A stretch of 64,000 bases of DNA from Ursus arctos (Eukaryota; Chordata; Mammalia; Carnivora; Ursidae): assembly GCF_023065955.2 (NCBI RefSeq), contig NW_026622763.1, positions 78,907,299 through 78,971,298 of the forward strand, in the 5' to 3' direction. Below are positions 21,059 through 33,430 of this stretch, piece after piece (position 1 is the stretch's first letter; each line of letters opens with the position of its first letter). Position numbers and translations under genes: made by a program. Under the pieces are notes generated by a model. It was not told where the DNA came from and ran no database searches. It worked only from the letters and a program-made list of their open reading frames with translations.

Positions 21059-23704
21059 AACAAAGGTGAATGGGAATATAGATGGAGACCCTGCTGTCCT
21101 GTTGCTTACAGTCCAGGGGTTAGGGTTGTAGGTGGTGAATTTTCCAAAGTCATCTTTGAAGGGACAACTTCAAGAAGTGAAGCAGGTTGAAAAATCTACA
21201 CAGATTCGAGAGGATTTGGATAAGTGTGATGTGGGGGTAATTGGGGTTGTTAAAGAGAAGTTAGAGGCATTTGCTACACTTAAAAAAAACTTTCTGTAAT
21301 TGGTATCAGGGAGGTCAACCATGGTCTCCCAGAAGATGTTGCTTGTTGCCCATATCAAAGACAGGATTCTTGGTTGAAGGGACTGTTAGATATATCCTAG
21401 CATAGAATTTCTTATGTTCAGATTATTTTACTTCTATCAATGTGGGATATACCATGTAAGAAACTTGAATTAACTGGAGTTGTCCCAAACAGCCAATTAT
21501 AAAAGGTTTGTTAATTTAGCCTAATGACCATTGCAAGTGTCCACTTGAAGGCACTTGGGTACTATACCAACTATTTCTAGCATCCCATGGCCTAGTAGAA
21601 ATATTATCCCCCAAGTGAACTAAAATATGCACGGGAAGTCTTACCCTCAAGTATTATGGAATTGATCTTGAGTAATAAGGATGAGGATGATAGGTTTATT
21701 ATGATTTACTAACAAATATAAATTAAAAATCCGCTTACAAATATCCATTTGTATGCAAAATCATTATTCATTACAGTAAATAATTTTTGACGTTAAATTA
21801 AATTAGTGCAAGATTGGGAGGAATATGGATTCAATCAGCAATTCCTGGCTTTTTTTTTTTTTTTAAACTCAAGCTCTAAAAGCTGATGAGGTGTTTTAAT
21901 TATTTCGTTTCACATGTGGAAAGAATAAATCTGAAGGAAATAGCTTAGGATTCTTTCCAAGTTTGAATTACAAATTATCCCAGGACCCTGGAGAGAAGCA
22001 ACAGCAAACAAGGTTTGAGGCGGTTCTTTGTCAGGTCAGCCTTTCGATCAATATTGAAAGGTACCTCAAGGACCTCATTTCTCTCTTCTGCTGTTTCCCA
22101 GAGTTGAGGGAAATTTAATCTTCCTCTTGATAGGTCTATGATATGTATTATTCATGTATATGTGACTGGTGTCCCAGGTTCAAATCCTATGAAAGTTGCT
22201 TCATCTGGGCATCCCGTGTCCACGTCAGCAGAGCCCTATGGAATAAATGCCCCATTGCCCCTTTAGCTTGAGGCCTGCACAGGAGACAGGTGACACTGAC
22301 TGTCCCTGTGCCCTGCCCACTGGCCATCTGGGTCTTCACACTCAGGAAGGAGGAAGCAGGTGCTCTAGCAGTCTCAGAGTAGGGCTGGCTTACGTGCCCC
22401 ACACCGCCGGACTCCGCGATCAGACACAGTGTCCTCTGATACTCCCTTTTCCTAAGCTCCACTCTGGTCCAGCTCTGTCTGAAAGGAGAGAAGATTCACA
22501 TGATGAGAATATGCCACATGGAACAGAAACACTCGAGAGAAGAGTATGTTATCCCAATCTGGTTTTTATTTGCAATCCCTTTAATTCTCTCCCATAAGCT
22601 CCCACCCCCCATCTTACGGTGGCCAATTATATTGCCCAGAGGAATCCTTCTTGTCTTGGATTCATACCCTTAAACGTAGACGTGAAGGGCAACCTGGAAC
22701 ATCTTGTAGGAATAAAAATGTGCCGCTAACCATAACTAAAACCTGGATCTAAAAACCATACAACTTTTTCTAGATGGCATTAAGAAAAAGACAACATGAA
22801 AGATCAAATATTACTAAAAAACCATCTGAATCTCACTTGTCCCAGTAAAAGGCAGTAGAAGACACACCATTTCATAGGCAAACCCGGCAAACCCTTAGGA
22901 ATTTTGCGGCACGAGAAAAACAACATCAAACTAGGCAAAGATTTAGTGTTTGACTGAGGCTTGATCGAATCTCCATCCTCTCCACCAGTCAGCAGGAGAG
23001 CTATTATTTTGGTGCTGGTTTTCTAAAAGTCTTCCACGCAGAGGATGGTTTTTTTCCCCATCTGCAGTGATTTCTCTTGACTCTAACCTTCCTGCTGGCA
23101 CCTGAGCAACCTCCTCAGGCGTTTAAACTGCGAAGGGGAGAGTCTCGGGCATCTCCGAACGCTGTGCAGTCACGGAGTGATCTGCCCTGCGCTGCTGTGC
23201 CTCCCAGAACACCTGTAAACCGCCCTCCCTCTCTCTCTGCCTGCGGGACACCTCCTTTTGGCATCGGCATAGACAATTCCGTCCTCTGGTGCAATGCAGC
23301 TTCCACATCAATTGATGCCGGGAGCATTCTGCTGAGAAACAGGAGTAAAAGGAAAATCAGCAGCCAAGTGACTGTATCATTTTTTTAAATACTAATTGAC
23401 CTTGTCAAGATAATTACTGCAGATTGGGAGACACTGACTGTCTCTGGCAGGTTAGATGGAAAACTTACTGATTCTGGGGAGAATATACTAGGAAAAAAGT
23501 TTGCTGTGTTGAATGAGAAGCCTCAGGCTATTTTAGAGGGAAATACTTCGTATTCAGAGATCGTGAAGCAGAGGGACATACGCTTGCTTTAAATCTGGAA
23601 GAAAAATATATACTCATGAGGTTGTGTTTTGTGTCAGAGCCTCAAAGCACTACACGGTCCTAAAATCCTTCTTTGAAGCCGACAGTATTATTGTCTATTT
23701 ATAT
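21059..23704. other. Single-copy sequence
   Basis: About 2.6 kb. Only a T run (about 21851-21864) stands out as repetitive. The segment 23090-23360 is somewhat CpG-rich (about 12 CpG in 270 bp by hand count) with no recognisable gene. Overlapping frames on both strands at 22187-22597 and 23077-23388 are not recognised. Confidence 0.45.
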
Positions 23705-23830
23705 CAGCTCAGTGATTCAGTCATTCAACACCCATTTTTCGAGCATCTGCTGTTTACACTGCTATATTAGATTCCACGAGCAACACAAGGGTGAATCACA
23801 CTCAGTCCCTGAACCGCTTATACTATCATA
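23705..23830 (-). mobile_element. L2/MIR-type 3' tail, antisense
   Basis: 'cattcaacacccatttttcg', 'agcatctgctgtttacactg' and 'cacactcagtccctgaaccg' match the antisense L2 3' end, which MIR shares. Confidence 0.6.
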
Positions 23831-24991
23831 AGGGAGGTCTTATATTCGTAACTAAATATAATACCAAATAGAAAATTCTATGATTTCCAGAATGCATTTA
23901 GAAATGTTAGGCTACGATTTGGAAGAGGTCATACCTGGAAGTAACTTTGGAATCATTGGAACCAACCATTTTATTGGAAATCTTGGGTGAATGCACCAAC
24001 GTTTTGCAAGGAGACCTAATCCAAAAAAGAAATCTGATACAAACTGGTAAAGGTATAATTTGTCACAAACTGGGCTGCCAAAGTAAAATAGTTGCACTGG
24101 TCTTTAATTGTCAGATTATTTTGTCATCACCAAGTCAACATTGATTCATATGCTCAGTGCTCAGTCGGAACTGGTCAGGGGACAGAATGGAGAAGGGTCT
24201 TTAGGTTGTTCTCATTGAGGGCTTGGTTTCCTCATAAAGAAGTCTCTCTTAGAATCTTGTCCTATTCAACAGGTGTCGTAAGTTGCCCAAGGATGTAGAT
24301 GACCTGGTGGTCATGGCGGATCAGCAGATGAAGCTAGGAGAGAGATTTATCGTGTTTGATGACAAGAAAGACTCCCAAACAATCTCAACCAGGTATAGCA
24401 ATGTGTTTGCTCTAACAGGATAAAATTTCGTAGTGAAAAGAACCTGTGTTGGTCCAAACAGTAAGTGAATGTGTACAGCTGGCAAAGACGTGGCTCAAGA
24501 GCAGGAGGTGTGATCACTACCAGCCTGGGAACCATGATTTCCGTAAGCTTAGTGTCAGCCAACCATGTAAGGACGCATCCAAAAATCGAATGCACACTTA
24601 GTCTGCACTAATAAAGGAGGGCTATTCCAAACACGGGGCCTAAGCCCCACTAACGTCTAAGCTGGTCAGAAACTATGTTTGGAATATTTTTTGCCACACT
24701 TCAGAAGACAGTTGGCAAATGGTAGATCACCAAGGTTGGCAAAGGAAGTTGAAAACCGTGATATACGTAGAATTCTTGAATGAATAAAGCATGTTGAATC
24801 TCGGGAAGAGACTTGATGGTGGGAAGTACATGAGGATTAACTTCCAGTAAAGGAACAGCTGCTGAGGGAAAAAACATTAGACATTCTGGATAGCATGGTT
24901 GAACAAAAATGGGACCCAGTGAAAGGAGTCATTGACAGAGAACTTTTAGCTCAACATAAGAAAGAATTGTGTAACAATCAGAGCCACCATA
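23831..24991. other. Mostly single-copy; possible old LINE relic; one exon-like frame
   Basis: From 24640 to 24980, text such as 'gacagagaacttttagctca' and 'cataagaaagaattgtgtaa' resembles a very old LINE 3' relic (L2/L3 class). At 24273-24392 a 120-bp open segment is bounded by AG and GT (see findings). I do not recognise its translation and do not call a gene. Confidence 0.35.
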
Positions 24992-25005
24992 AAAATGGTA
25001 GTCTT

Positions 25006-25213
25006 TTTTAAAAAAGATTTATTTATTTATTTGAGAGAGAGAGAGAGAGAGAGTGTGCATGCATTGAGGGAAGGGCAGAGGGAGAGAATCTTCAAGCACA
25101 GTCCCTGCTGAACACGGAGCCTGACATGGAGCTCCATCCCAGGACCCTGAGATCATGACCTGATCTGAAACCAGGAGTCAGAGGCTCAACCCACTGAGCC
25201 ACCCAGGAGCCCT
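25006..25213 (-). mobile_element. Older Can-SINE, antisense
   Basis: 'atttatttatttatttgaga', a long GA run, 'aagggcagagggagagaatc', 'ccctgagatcatgacctgat' and 'ctgagccacccaggagccct'. The flanking 14-bp duplication matches at 13 of 14 bases (aaaatggtagtctt 24992-25005, aagatggtagtctt 25214-25227). Confidence 0.96.
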
Positions 25214-25489
25214 AAGATGGTAGTCTTGATAGATAGTAAGTTCTTTGCCATGGAAAGCATTCAGGGAGCATATTTAATGGAGTATTAGAGTGAGATTCAT
25301 GTATCAGATAGGAAAACAGGACAAATGACTCTTAATGTCCTTGATAAATCAGGGAATCTATGAGTTTATATACATGATCCTGGGAAACTATCCTCTGTCT
25401 GTGTTCATCTAAACATCTATATTCATTCACAGTATTGCTCTTACCAACAAAATCACTGAGAAAAAGACTTATTTATTTGTCAAAAAGTG

Positions 25490-25565
25490 CATAATACAAG
25501 ACCTACCTTGTCACCATGGCTCATACATAGACACTCAGCAAGTATTTGTCGAACGAATGAACTCG
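25490..25565 (+). mobile_element. L2 3' end fragment, sense
   Basis: 'catagacactcagcaagtat', then 'ttgtcgaacgaatgaa' matches the sense L2 end around 'gtgctcaataaatatttgtt'. Confidence 0.55.
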
Positions 25566-28140
25566 GCTTGTAATACCAAACAAATGAAAACAACACAGAG
25601 CTGTATGAATAATGCAGTATGGGGGTGTGTGAATTAAATGCTACTAGCCACAGTTTCTCTCTGTCTGCTTCCTGGACGAGGGACAAAAATGACAAAAATC
25701 TTAGGATCCTTGATCTATCTTCCTTCCCCCCTTTTTTCCCTCACTTGATATCACCTCCCAACCCTCCTTTAGGAATTCAGTTAGAAACCCTGAAGCTCCA
25801 AACAACCCCTCCCCCAACTAAAAGGAATTTTCTCTCAGTTGCTTACCCCTGCTGACTGACAGACTGATCAAGGTGGAAAGACTTGCAGTCACTGTGTCAC
25901 TTAACCAGGCCTGTGCATTTACTATCTTCCTCTGTGATTGTGGCACAAAGCTTCAAAAGTCTACTCAGATCTTAGTGAGCAAGGGGATGAGGCATTGAGG
26001 GTGGATCAGATCTGAACCGTCCCCCCAAATTTCCCAGTGTGGTAGAAAACTTTTGAATAAGGGGATCAATAGTTACTGACGTATAGTAGAAAGTTAATCA
26101 ATTCAGCCAGGCAAATAATGAACCCAAACTACTATTCTACTTCTTTTACTACAGTAAAAGAAAAAAAATGAAAAATAAAAATGAATCACATACTTTTTTT
26201 TTCAGGAGGGGAAATAAAAACTTAGAAAATCCATAGAAACCATCTCTTAACAGAGACTTACTACTCTTACACATTCCAGTAAACTGTGCTTGCCCCTCCC
26301 CCAAAGTGGCTTTTTTTTTTTTGAGAGGGGCACTTGTATCATGTGTGTGTTTACACATGTATGTGTGTGCACACATTATCTTCGAAGGGAGAAATAAGAG
26401 TGCCAGAGGAAGAGGGAGCCCTGTTAGCAAAGTCAGCCCTGAAGGTCTAGCGAATTCTATCCTTTGCATGGGGTTCAAAATGGGTTTTTCCAGCTCTTCC
26501 CACTCCCACGGGTAAAATGGGTCAGTCGTTGGGCAAGGTGCGGCTGCTGGAAGGTTCTTTCCAGATACTGAGGGTTTAGATTTGTCTGTTTGACACCCAT
26601 TGGCACATCTGGCTCTGGCTTTCCCTCTGTCCTCAAGCTTTTTCTCCCCTTTGGAGAGGTCTCTGCTCACCAAACCCTCCAGCAGCCATTCCCCCTTTTC
26701 TTTTCTTTACATGCTGGGCTCCCCCCTCCCCCGACTTGAAGCAATCCCCTTCCCCTCCCTACCTTTGACCCAAGAGATTCAGATGCATGTTTTACATTTC
26801 CAGCTCATTTGTTGCTAGCTTAACTAATTTATTTTTATAACTCCCTCTTTCTGACATCCTAAATGCCTCCATGTGTCTCTGTATTACTTCTACTTCTGCT
26901 AACGTAGTTTCTAGTATCAAAGACGGTATTGCAGTGCATGCTCTGCAATTAGTTGAGGTCTCACTCTATTAATAGCAGCCCCATCCTTGGACCTTCCAGG
27001 ATTTCTTGTATCCAGGGGAGAGAAATAAAGCCGCAGGGCATTTCACAAACAGCCTTTTGTAAATTCAGAGCATTAACGCCATGGCACATCTGATCTCAGC
27101 AGCGCCCGCCCCCCACCACTGGGGAGCAACTGCTTTAAAGCAGGAGTCTTCCTTTCCAGGCACACAGAAGCCCCGAGGTAGACAAGGTCGTGCCAGGTCT
27201 GGCGAGCACGGAGATTTAGTCTTTGGTTTCATGATCAACCCCGCTTCATGTTCTCAGCCGCCTTACCCTAATGATCCTTAATGCCACTGCCCTTGGAAGG
27301 AGGAAGACAGGAGTTGAAATGAAAACCTCAAGTATAAAAGACACTCAGCAATAGCCCTCCCAGCTGGGAGGTGGGCTGGCGATGCATGCTGTTGACCTGG
27401 CTGCTTGAATCTAATAACACAGACCGATGCCTGCAGCTTGCATCAGAGAGAAGAACAGAAAATCGTGGGACACTGTGGACACAGGGAATGGAAGGGGGAG
27501 GTTGCCCACTGGGGTGTTTTCGAGGCAGGTGGTCCGTCCTCTGTGCTAAGGGTTCTCTTTGATCTGGTCTTTTGATGACCAGCCTTAGGAGCCAAGGCCA
27601 CCTGCGAAGTTGCTGACAGAGCAAATCGCTGAAGAAGCAGAGAGGAAAATTGGTTTCTGTGCAAATGGACTCACATCCAACACTCCCACCAGGCCCCACC
27701 TCCCTGGGGACGTGGCTCCTGCCTGGCCATGTGGCCTTGGCCGAGAGGCTGCTGACACCATGACGCAAAGCTCACTGCGTCTGAGGGCTGAGGCAGCTGC
27801 CATCCGGGGGCAATACTGGGGCTCAGAACTCTGCTCTCCAAAACTGGGGTGACTCCATTAGAACTTTAAGAACTCCCTTCTATTGACTTAAACTATCAAC
27901 CTGTTGATATCCAGCCCGAGGTTTTCTCAAACTGAATTAAGCTGTTGGGAGGGTCTACATGACGACACATTTTTAAAATAGCTTTTGGATGTGTGTCCCT
28001 GTCAGGGTGCTTTGCTTCCCCGTGCACCCTGGAGAGGAAGCTCTGGTTTCAAATTCTTACCTCAAGGAGACTTTGGAGCCCAGGGAAAGAGTTTCAGCTA
28101 CAGGCACACCTCTCCTGGAGGGGGTAGAGATGAGTAAGTT
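25566..28140. other. Single-copy sequence, several low-complexity patches
   Basis: About 2.6 kb, with A/T-rich patches near 26160-26205 and a C/T-rich part at 26690-26770. No interspersed repeat is recognised. A 174-codon minus frame (26149-26673) has a low-complexity lysine- and leucine-rich composition and no recognisable domain, so I treat it as chance. 27080-27850 is GC-rich, with overlapping chance frames on both strands. Confidence 0.45.
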
Positions 28141-28620
28141 GGAGCGAGTGGAGGGGCACGATCTGTCCACTCCGTTCCGTACTGCTTTTCGCCCGTTGTG
28201 AGGAATTCTGAGCTCCCGTGCCTGAATCCTGTTTATTCTTGCCGCAGTGTGGAGGGCCGGTCCCAAGAGCATCACCTGTCGGCCTGCTCCCTTTCCTTTC
28301 CCCTGACAGCTCAGACTCCCTCAAGGTCACGGCGGTTCACGAGCCATTCCTACCGAAGAGAGAAAAGCTCCCGGGGCTGTGTCGTATTGCCGGCAGGCAT
28401 AGTTCTCGTACCGGTACTGGCACTGACCAAGACACGGGGAGATCCACCCCTTCCTCTCCAGTTGTGAGAAAATGAGTCCTGCGACGCCATTCTCCCCCAT
28501 GTCCCTCACGGGTAGAAACGGCTTACGCGTAGACCGTTTGATCGTGCAAGAGTCACCGTCAAAGACGTAAAATAGCAACAACGGTGTTTTAAAGCGCTGA
28601 CAACTGTGCTTTCTCATGCC
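28141..28620. promoter_or_regulatory. CpG-rich patch (CpG-island-like), no gene recognised
   Basis: By hand I count 32 CpG in 480 bp at about 56% GC, an observed/expected ratio of roughly 0.8. The rest of the window is CpG-poor, as expected for mammalian bulk DNA. It spans 'cactccgttccgtactgctt', 'cttgccgcagtgtggagggc' and 'gcttacgcgtagaccgtttg'. No TATA box, exon or repeat is recognised. Possible readings are an unmethylated regulatory element or orphan promoter, or a fairly young element whose CpGs have not decayed. Confidence 0.4.
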
Positions 28621-29024
28621 TAAGGTTCTTCTGTAGCTTTCCTGCCCTTGTACTGAAACAAAAAAAAGCCTCCTTCTCAGAGAGGTGGAAGGGTTAAATC
28701 CCAAACCTGAACCACCAACCGGGATTTTCTGTCAGTCCTCCTGGAAAGGGGCCAGAGCATCTCCTTCTAAGGCAAGCGCAGGCACCCTGGACATGGTCCA
28801 CAAATGACTGTCGTATTAGTTCCATTTTCCCGGTAGCCCTACAGAGGAGCAGAGCCCCAGGACCAGAAACAGCGGTGTTCAGAGCCGAAACATTCATTTC
28901 TCTCTTTCTCCGTCCTGGACACCCTCAACCCATCTGAGCCTTTGAGTTATAAAGCTTGGGATCCATCTGTAATGAGACTAGTCAGCTATTTGCAAGAAAT
29001 TTGTTTGGCCAATTCAGCCAATGA
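28621..29024. other. Single-copy sequence, nothing recognised
   Basis: No repeat or coding pattern seen. Confidence 0.5.
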
Positions 29025-29100
29025 TACTGATACCACTACTACTAATGATAATAGCAATAATAATAATAACAGCAATCAACAACAACAACAGCAACAATAA
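29025..29100. repeat. (ACT/AAT/AAC)n triplet-rich tract
   Basis: Starts 'accactactactaatgataa', continues as AAT units and then CAA units. Probably decayed microsatellite abutting a MIR. Confidence 0.85.
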
Positions 29101-29200
29101 TTGAGCTTTTACTCTGTGCCAGGCAACATTCAAACCATTTCCATTTATTAACTCACGTAATCCTCTTAATGGTTTACAGATAGGCACGCATCCTTCTCCT
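29098..29200 (-). repeat. MIR fragment, antisense
   Basis: 'aattgagcttttactctgtg', 'ccaggcaacattcaaaccat' and 'ttaactcacgtaatcctctt' in antisense MIR order. Confidence 0.8.
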
Positions 29201-29374
29201 ACTAATACTTTTGTCATGTGGCCTGTAGGTGTGGGCAGAAATAGCACGTGCTAACTAATACTTAATTTTTCTGAGAGCAAGTTTTCTTATGAAACACATT
29301 ATATGGGATGAGTTTTATTTCTCTATTTTTAAATTCAGGACTTGAAGAACACCCCTATTTTATGGTGGAAGGAG

Positions 29375-29610
29375 AAGGATCTGACATCAGTTAGTCCTTT
29401 ATCCAGCAGGTGCAGGGCTAAATATTTCTTTATATATGATCTCATTCAATTCTCACAACAATTTTACAAAATAGATATTCTCATATTCATTGCACAGACT
29501 AGGAAATGGAGGTTCAGAGAGAGATTATGCGAGAGGTAACCCACACAGTAAATTGTTGAGTAGGATTTAAACCCAGTTCTGTTTGATTCTAAGCTTCAAG
29601 CTTTTCCCCA
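29375..29610 (-). repeat. MIR SINE, antisense
   Basis: 'atctcattcaattctcacaa', 'agactaggaaatggaggttc' and 'gtaggatttaaacccagttc' in antisense MIR order. Nearly full length. Confidence 0.88.
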
Positions 29611-30599
29611 TGCTACTGTTTTTACTTTCTTTCTACTCTCGAGCAGAGGCAAATCTTGCCAGACCATTTCTCTTTGCCCTGACCTACTCTTCCTTTCACC
29701 TCTCCTTTCTTCCCCCATGGTCCCACACCCAGAGTGACAATTAGAAATGACAAGAGGGTTAAATTAATAGTAACAACGTACCATTTCATGGCTTTTCTCC
29801 AGTTTGGACTCTAGAGGGTATGGTGGCCATGCCACAGTTTCACAAGGTTCCAGAGGCACTAAAGGTGAGAGTAAAAACCAAAGCACCAAGGGGCATGCAT
29901 TTCCGAAACCAACCATAGCCTAGGATTGTAGCTAAATTCAGACTTTTTAGATTCATCTATACTCTTCTCACCCCCAATTCCTTTTTATTCACGTGTCTCT
30001 CACGTCAATCATTCTTTCCAGCCTCAGTACGCTGCTAGAGGCTGGAAGTAGTACACACAGGAATGAGACATGGAAAAGCTCTGCAGGTCTGTTGCAGTGT
30101 GCTACATGCATAGGCCCCTTCCCTCCTCCGCTCCCCCTACACCATATGCATCTTGAGGGCAGGAGCCCTTCATGTTCGTTCTCACGCTCTCCGCAAGGCC
30201 CCGCTGAGAACGTGCCCCTCGCCCAACATCAGACAGCCTCCTATAGTGATGATTATTCTTCCCTGGATTTTTCTAGCCAGTTAAGCTCAGAATTCTAGCC
30301 AGATTAAGCTTCTCTTTAATCTTATTAGGACCTCTAGGTTCACTATCCAGAGTGGTCTAGTTTCTTCTAAGACCCAACCTACCCTGAGGAATACCCGAAT
30401 CTCTGGGTTAGCTCTAACTGCCCCCCTTCCCTCAGTTTTCCAGTTCTCTCTTGGCTGATGATGATTGAGAGAGAAGACAGACATTAGTTTGGTAAACTTT
30501 ATTTAAGCACATAACCGCTGTGTTTTGCAACTGTGGTTTTCATGTCCGCCTCCCACATTTCATGCATGTGTAGGTCATGTGATCAGACCCACGGACTGG
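29611..30599. other. Single-copy sequence, nothing recognised
   Basis: No repeat, exon or ncRNA recognised. A 101-codon plus frame at 29993-30298 is not recognised. Confidence 0.5.
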
Positions 30600-30722
30600 A
30601 CTGTAACGGGCTGTACATTCCTGCGGGTAGGGATCTTGACTGTCATGTTGGTGTCTTCAGCACCTAGCGTAGTACAAGGAACATTGTAGATACCAGATAC
30701 AATATATTTTAAACAGATGATG
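30600..30722 (+). mobile_element. L2 3' end fragment, sense
   Basis: 'cctgcgggtagggatcttga', 'gtcttcagcacctagcgtag' and 'tagataccagatacaatata' align by eye with the sense L2 3' end. Confidence 0.65.
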
Positions 30723-31544
30723 TCTATATTGCAGAATGTCCTTTTAAAATCTCTTTCTCCTCCTGCACTCTCTCCTCCTAAAAAAGGTGCATTCTCTCTG
30801 TGTTTATTATTCTGGCTCTGGGCTGGGACTTGAATGCTGCCCTAGGGTTATTTGGGAAAATCATCATAAGCACTGGCCTTGCCATGGGGACCTCCTATCT
30901 TTTCCGGTCATGCTCGGATGTAGTTGATCCGCCCTTGCCTATGAAAATTCAGTTTGGGTTTGCATCCCTGTGTGTTCACTCTACTGTGGCACCATCAAAA
31001 TTCACCCTGTTTCTTTCTAATCACTCCCCCGACCTCCCCCAAGGAGATTTATAATTTTGGTGCTAGATACCACCATTTCTGCCAGTTTGCAAGCCCTTGC
31101 AAGTTTAAGGAGCTTGTGCAGAATGGGTGGAGAGCACTGGCCAGGCCCTCTGCGCCCTGCCCCTCCTGGGCATGGTAGCACAAGAGATGGCTTATCACGC
31201 AGCAGCGGGGAGTACACGAAAAGCAGGATGACTGGTCATTGGGTTACTTGTTGTAGAAATGCACAGAGGTGACCTGGCTTATAAAACTATATGAAGAATC
31301 CATGCTGGCTTTTCACGTGACACAGCTAGCCGCAGAAGAGGCTTGCTAAGCCCTCACTCTGGAGCTTCCTGGGTCCTGACAATTCCTTCTCCTGAAAAGG
31401 CAGAATCCATCAATCCTCGCATGTCTTGTGAGCGATTGAGAAGACTCGAGAAGCTGTGCTCACTGACCAGAGCCTGTATCAGTATCTACCCACCTGTCTC
31501 TGCTTGGCTACGAGACGCACGCTTAGTTAGCTGGCAATCCAGCC
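30723..31544. other. Single-copy sequence, nothing recognised
   Basis: No repeat recognised. Overlapping frames on both strands at 30800-31272 have no recognisable domain. Confidence 0.5.
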
Positions 31545-32058
31545 TCTGAGATTATGAGCAGGAACCGTACCGTTTATATACAGAGCACTATTACACTGCC
31601 ATAAAAAAGGATGCGACTGTGCTATTTGTGACGACACGGATGGACCAAGAGGGTAGTGTGCTAATGAAATAGGTCTGACTGAGAAAGACAAACGCCATTT
31701 GATTTCACTTATATGTAGAATCCAAAAAACAAAACGAATGAATAAACAAACAATGAGCAAAACCAGACCTGTAGATATACAGAACAAACTGATGGTTGTC
31801 AGGAAAGGGTCGGGGGAGAGGCAAAATGGATGAAGGGGAGTGGGAGATACAGACTTTCGGTTAGGGAATGAACAAGTCACAGGAATAAAAGGCACAGCGC
31901 AGGGAACACAGTCAGTGATATTATAACAGTGTGGTAGGGTGACCGACGGGAGCTACGCTGGCGGTGAGCACAGCAGAACATATAGCGGAACCCACTATGT
32001 TGTACACCTAAACCCCATGGTGTGTGCCAAACATACGCGAATAAAAGAAATTTAAACT
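31545..32058 (+). mobile_element. L1 3' fragment (ORF2 end plus 3'UTR), sense
   Basis: 'gccataaaaaaggatgcgac', 'acacggatggaccaagaggg', 'tttcacttatatgtagaatc', 'acaaactgatggttgtcagg' and 'actatgttgtacacctaaac' follow the sense-strand order of a carnivore L1 3' end, finishing near 'gcgaataaaagaaatttaaa'. 5'-truncated at about 0.5 kb. Non-coding now. Confidence 0.92.
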
Positions 32059-32689
32059 ACAACATGGAAGTATGTGCCTGAGTGCTTTGTTCCCTACAAA
32101 GCTCCGAATCTCCTCTTTTGTTAGACAAGCTCAGACTGTTAACCAACCAAGGGTAAAGTAATCATCATTATCACTTCAACACGCAAATGTTATCTTACAG
32201 AATAATTCCATGCACTGTGATGGATTATAATATTTGTTCAAAATTCTTTCTTCCCTTCCACCGAGGCCATGGCTTCTCTCTGTGGGGATACGCCGCAGTC
32301 CGACTGACACTGGGTTTGGCCACGGAACTTACTTTGATCAGTGGAACGTGTGCTGAAGTGAGTGTCTCACTGTCAAGTCCAGGCTTTCATAGTCGTAGTA
32401 AAGTTCTACCTGGTCTCTTGCATCGCAGCCAACAGCCGTGAGAAAAAACGTACACTGGAAGCTCATCACACCTTCGGCTGGGTCATGGAATGAGAAGCTG
32501 ACTTGAGCTCATGTGTTGGCGAGCTCAGCTGAGCCACAGCCGATTCCAGACTCCACAAGGCAGAAATACATGTTGTACACTGCTAAAATCATGGGATTGC
32601 TTGTTATGCAGAACTATTACAGCAAGACCTGAGTGTCGGTTTCTACATGTCTGTATTACCTCTGATTTTTCTCAAAATCGGTGCAGGAG
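32059..32689. other. Single-copy sequence, nothing recognised
   Basis: No repeat or coding pattern recognised. A 131-codon plus frame (32511-32906) runs on into the next MIR, which argues against a real gene. Confidence 0.45.
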
Positions 32690-32815
32690 GAATCATTTTA
32701 CAGAGGAAGCAACTGAAGCTCAGAATTTGAGACTCAACAAATACTACGAAACTTGTCTTTCTGGAAGGCTGCGCTTAAGCCCAGATGTCCTGATGCCAAG
32801 AGCAGTTCTCTTCCC
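32690..32815 (-). repeat. MIR fragment, antisense
   Basis: 'atcattttacagaggaagca', 'actgaagctcagaatttgag' and 'ccagatgtcctgatgccaag' in antisense MIR order. Confidence 0.7.
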
Positions 32816-33360
32816 ATTTCATACACAGGCTCAAACCTGTCCTTCTCTATGGGAAGGCTCTAACCCATCAATAACCATTTTTTCTTCCAGTCTTCCAGCT
32901 AACTAAGCACATACCTAATAGCCATGTGGTTATGGGGTAGGAAGATTCTCTGATAGAAAAATAAAGATTCAATTTAGTTAAATTTTATAGGAAAACATGC
33001 TATAGAAGTGTTATAAATTATTGACTATTTCCTGTCTCAATTGATTCTCACAGTGCACTGCATTTTTCTTCATTTTCTTTTGTAGTTGTCGTCAGAAAGG
33101 GAAGGATTAGCTTTTCAACTGCTGCCTGGAAAACTCTATTCCTAGTCCTTTTCTTAAATCTATTCACTGGACAATTGCATCTCCCTGCTGGGCACCGGGC
33201 AGCGTTACAAGGGGTTCCTGGGCTGTAGCAGCTGCAGTCATTTCTTAGCAAAGATCAACCGGGTACCAACTGGCTTGAGTCCAGATGTCCAACTGACCAT
33301 GTTAAATAGCTACCCAGGCAGGGACGGTTTAAACACAATGCCATATCCTCAAGATGTGTT
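32816..33360. other. Single-copy sequence, nothing recognised
   Basis: No repeat or coding pattern recognised. Confidence 0.5.
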
Positions 33361-33430
33361 TTACTATTATAGCTATTGACATGTATTAAGCACTTAGCAT
33401 GCCCAAGTGCTTAATGCATGTTAATAACAG
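33361..33430 (-). repeat. Probable MIR end fragment, antisense
   Basis: 'gacatgtattaagcacttag' and 'gcttaatgcatgttaataac' suggest a short MIR piece. It contains a perfect 8-bp stem, aagcactt/aagtgctt, around a 9-base loop. Confidence 0.5.

Noticed and set aside
26149..26673. 174-codon minus-strand open frame
   Set aside because: It contains lysine- and leucine-rich low-complexity runs from A/T-rich DNA and no domain, signal or splice context.
29025..29100. CRISPR-like direct repeats
   Set aside because: These are triplet microsatellites in a mammalian genome; no spacer/repeat organisation.
33385..33412. Hairpin aagcactt/aagtgctt as a possible small RNA
   Set aside because: The stem is only 8 bp and sits in a MIR fragment; too short for a miRNA precursor.
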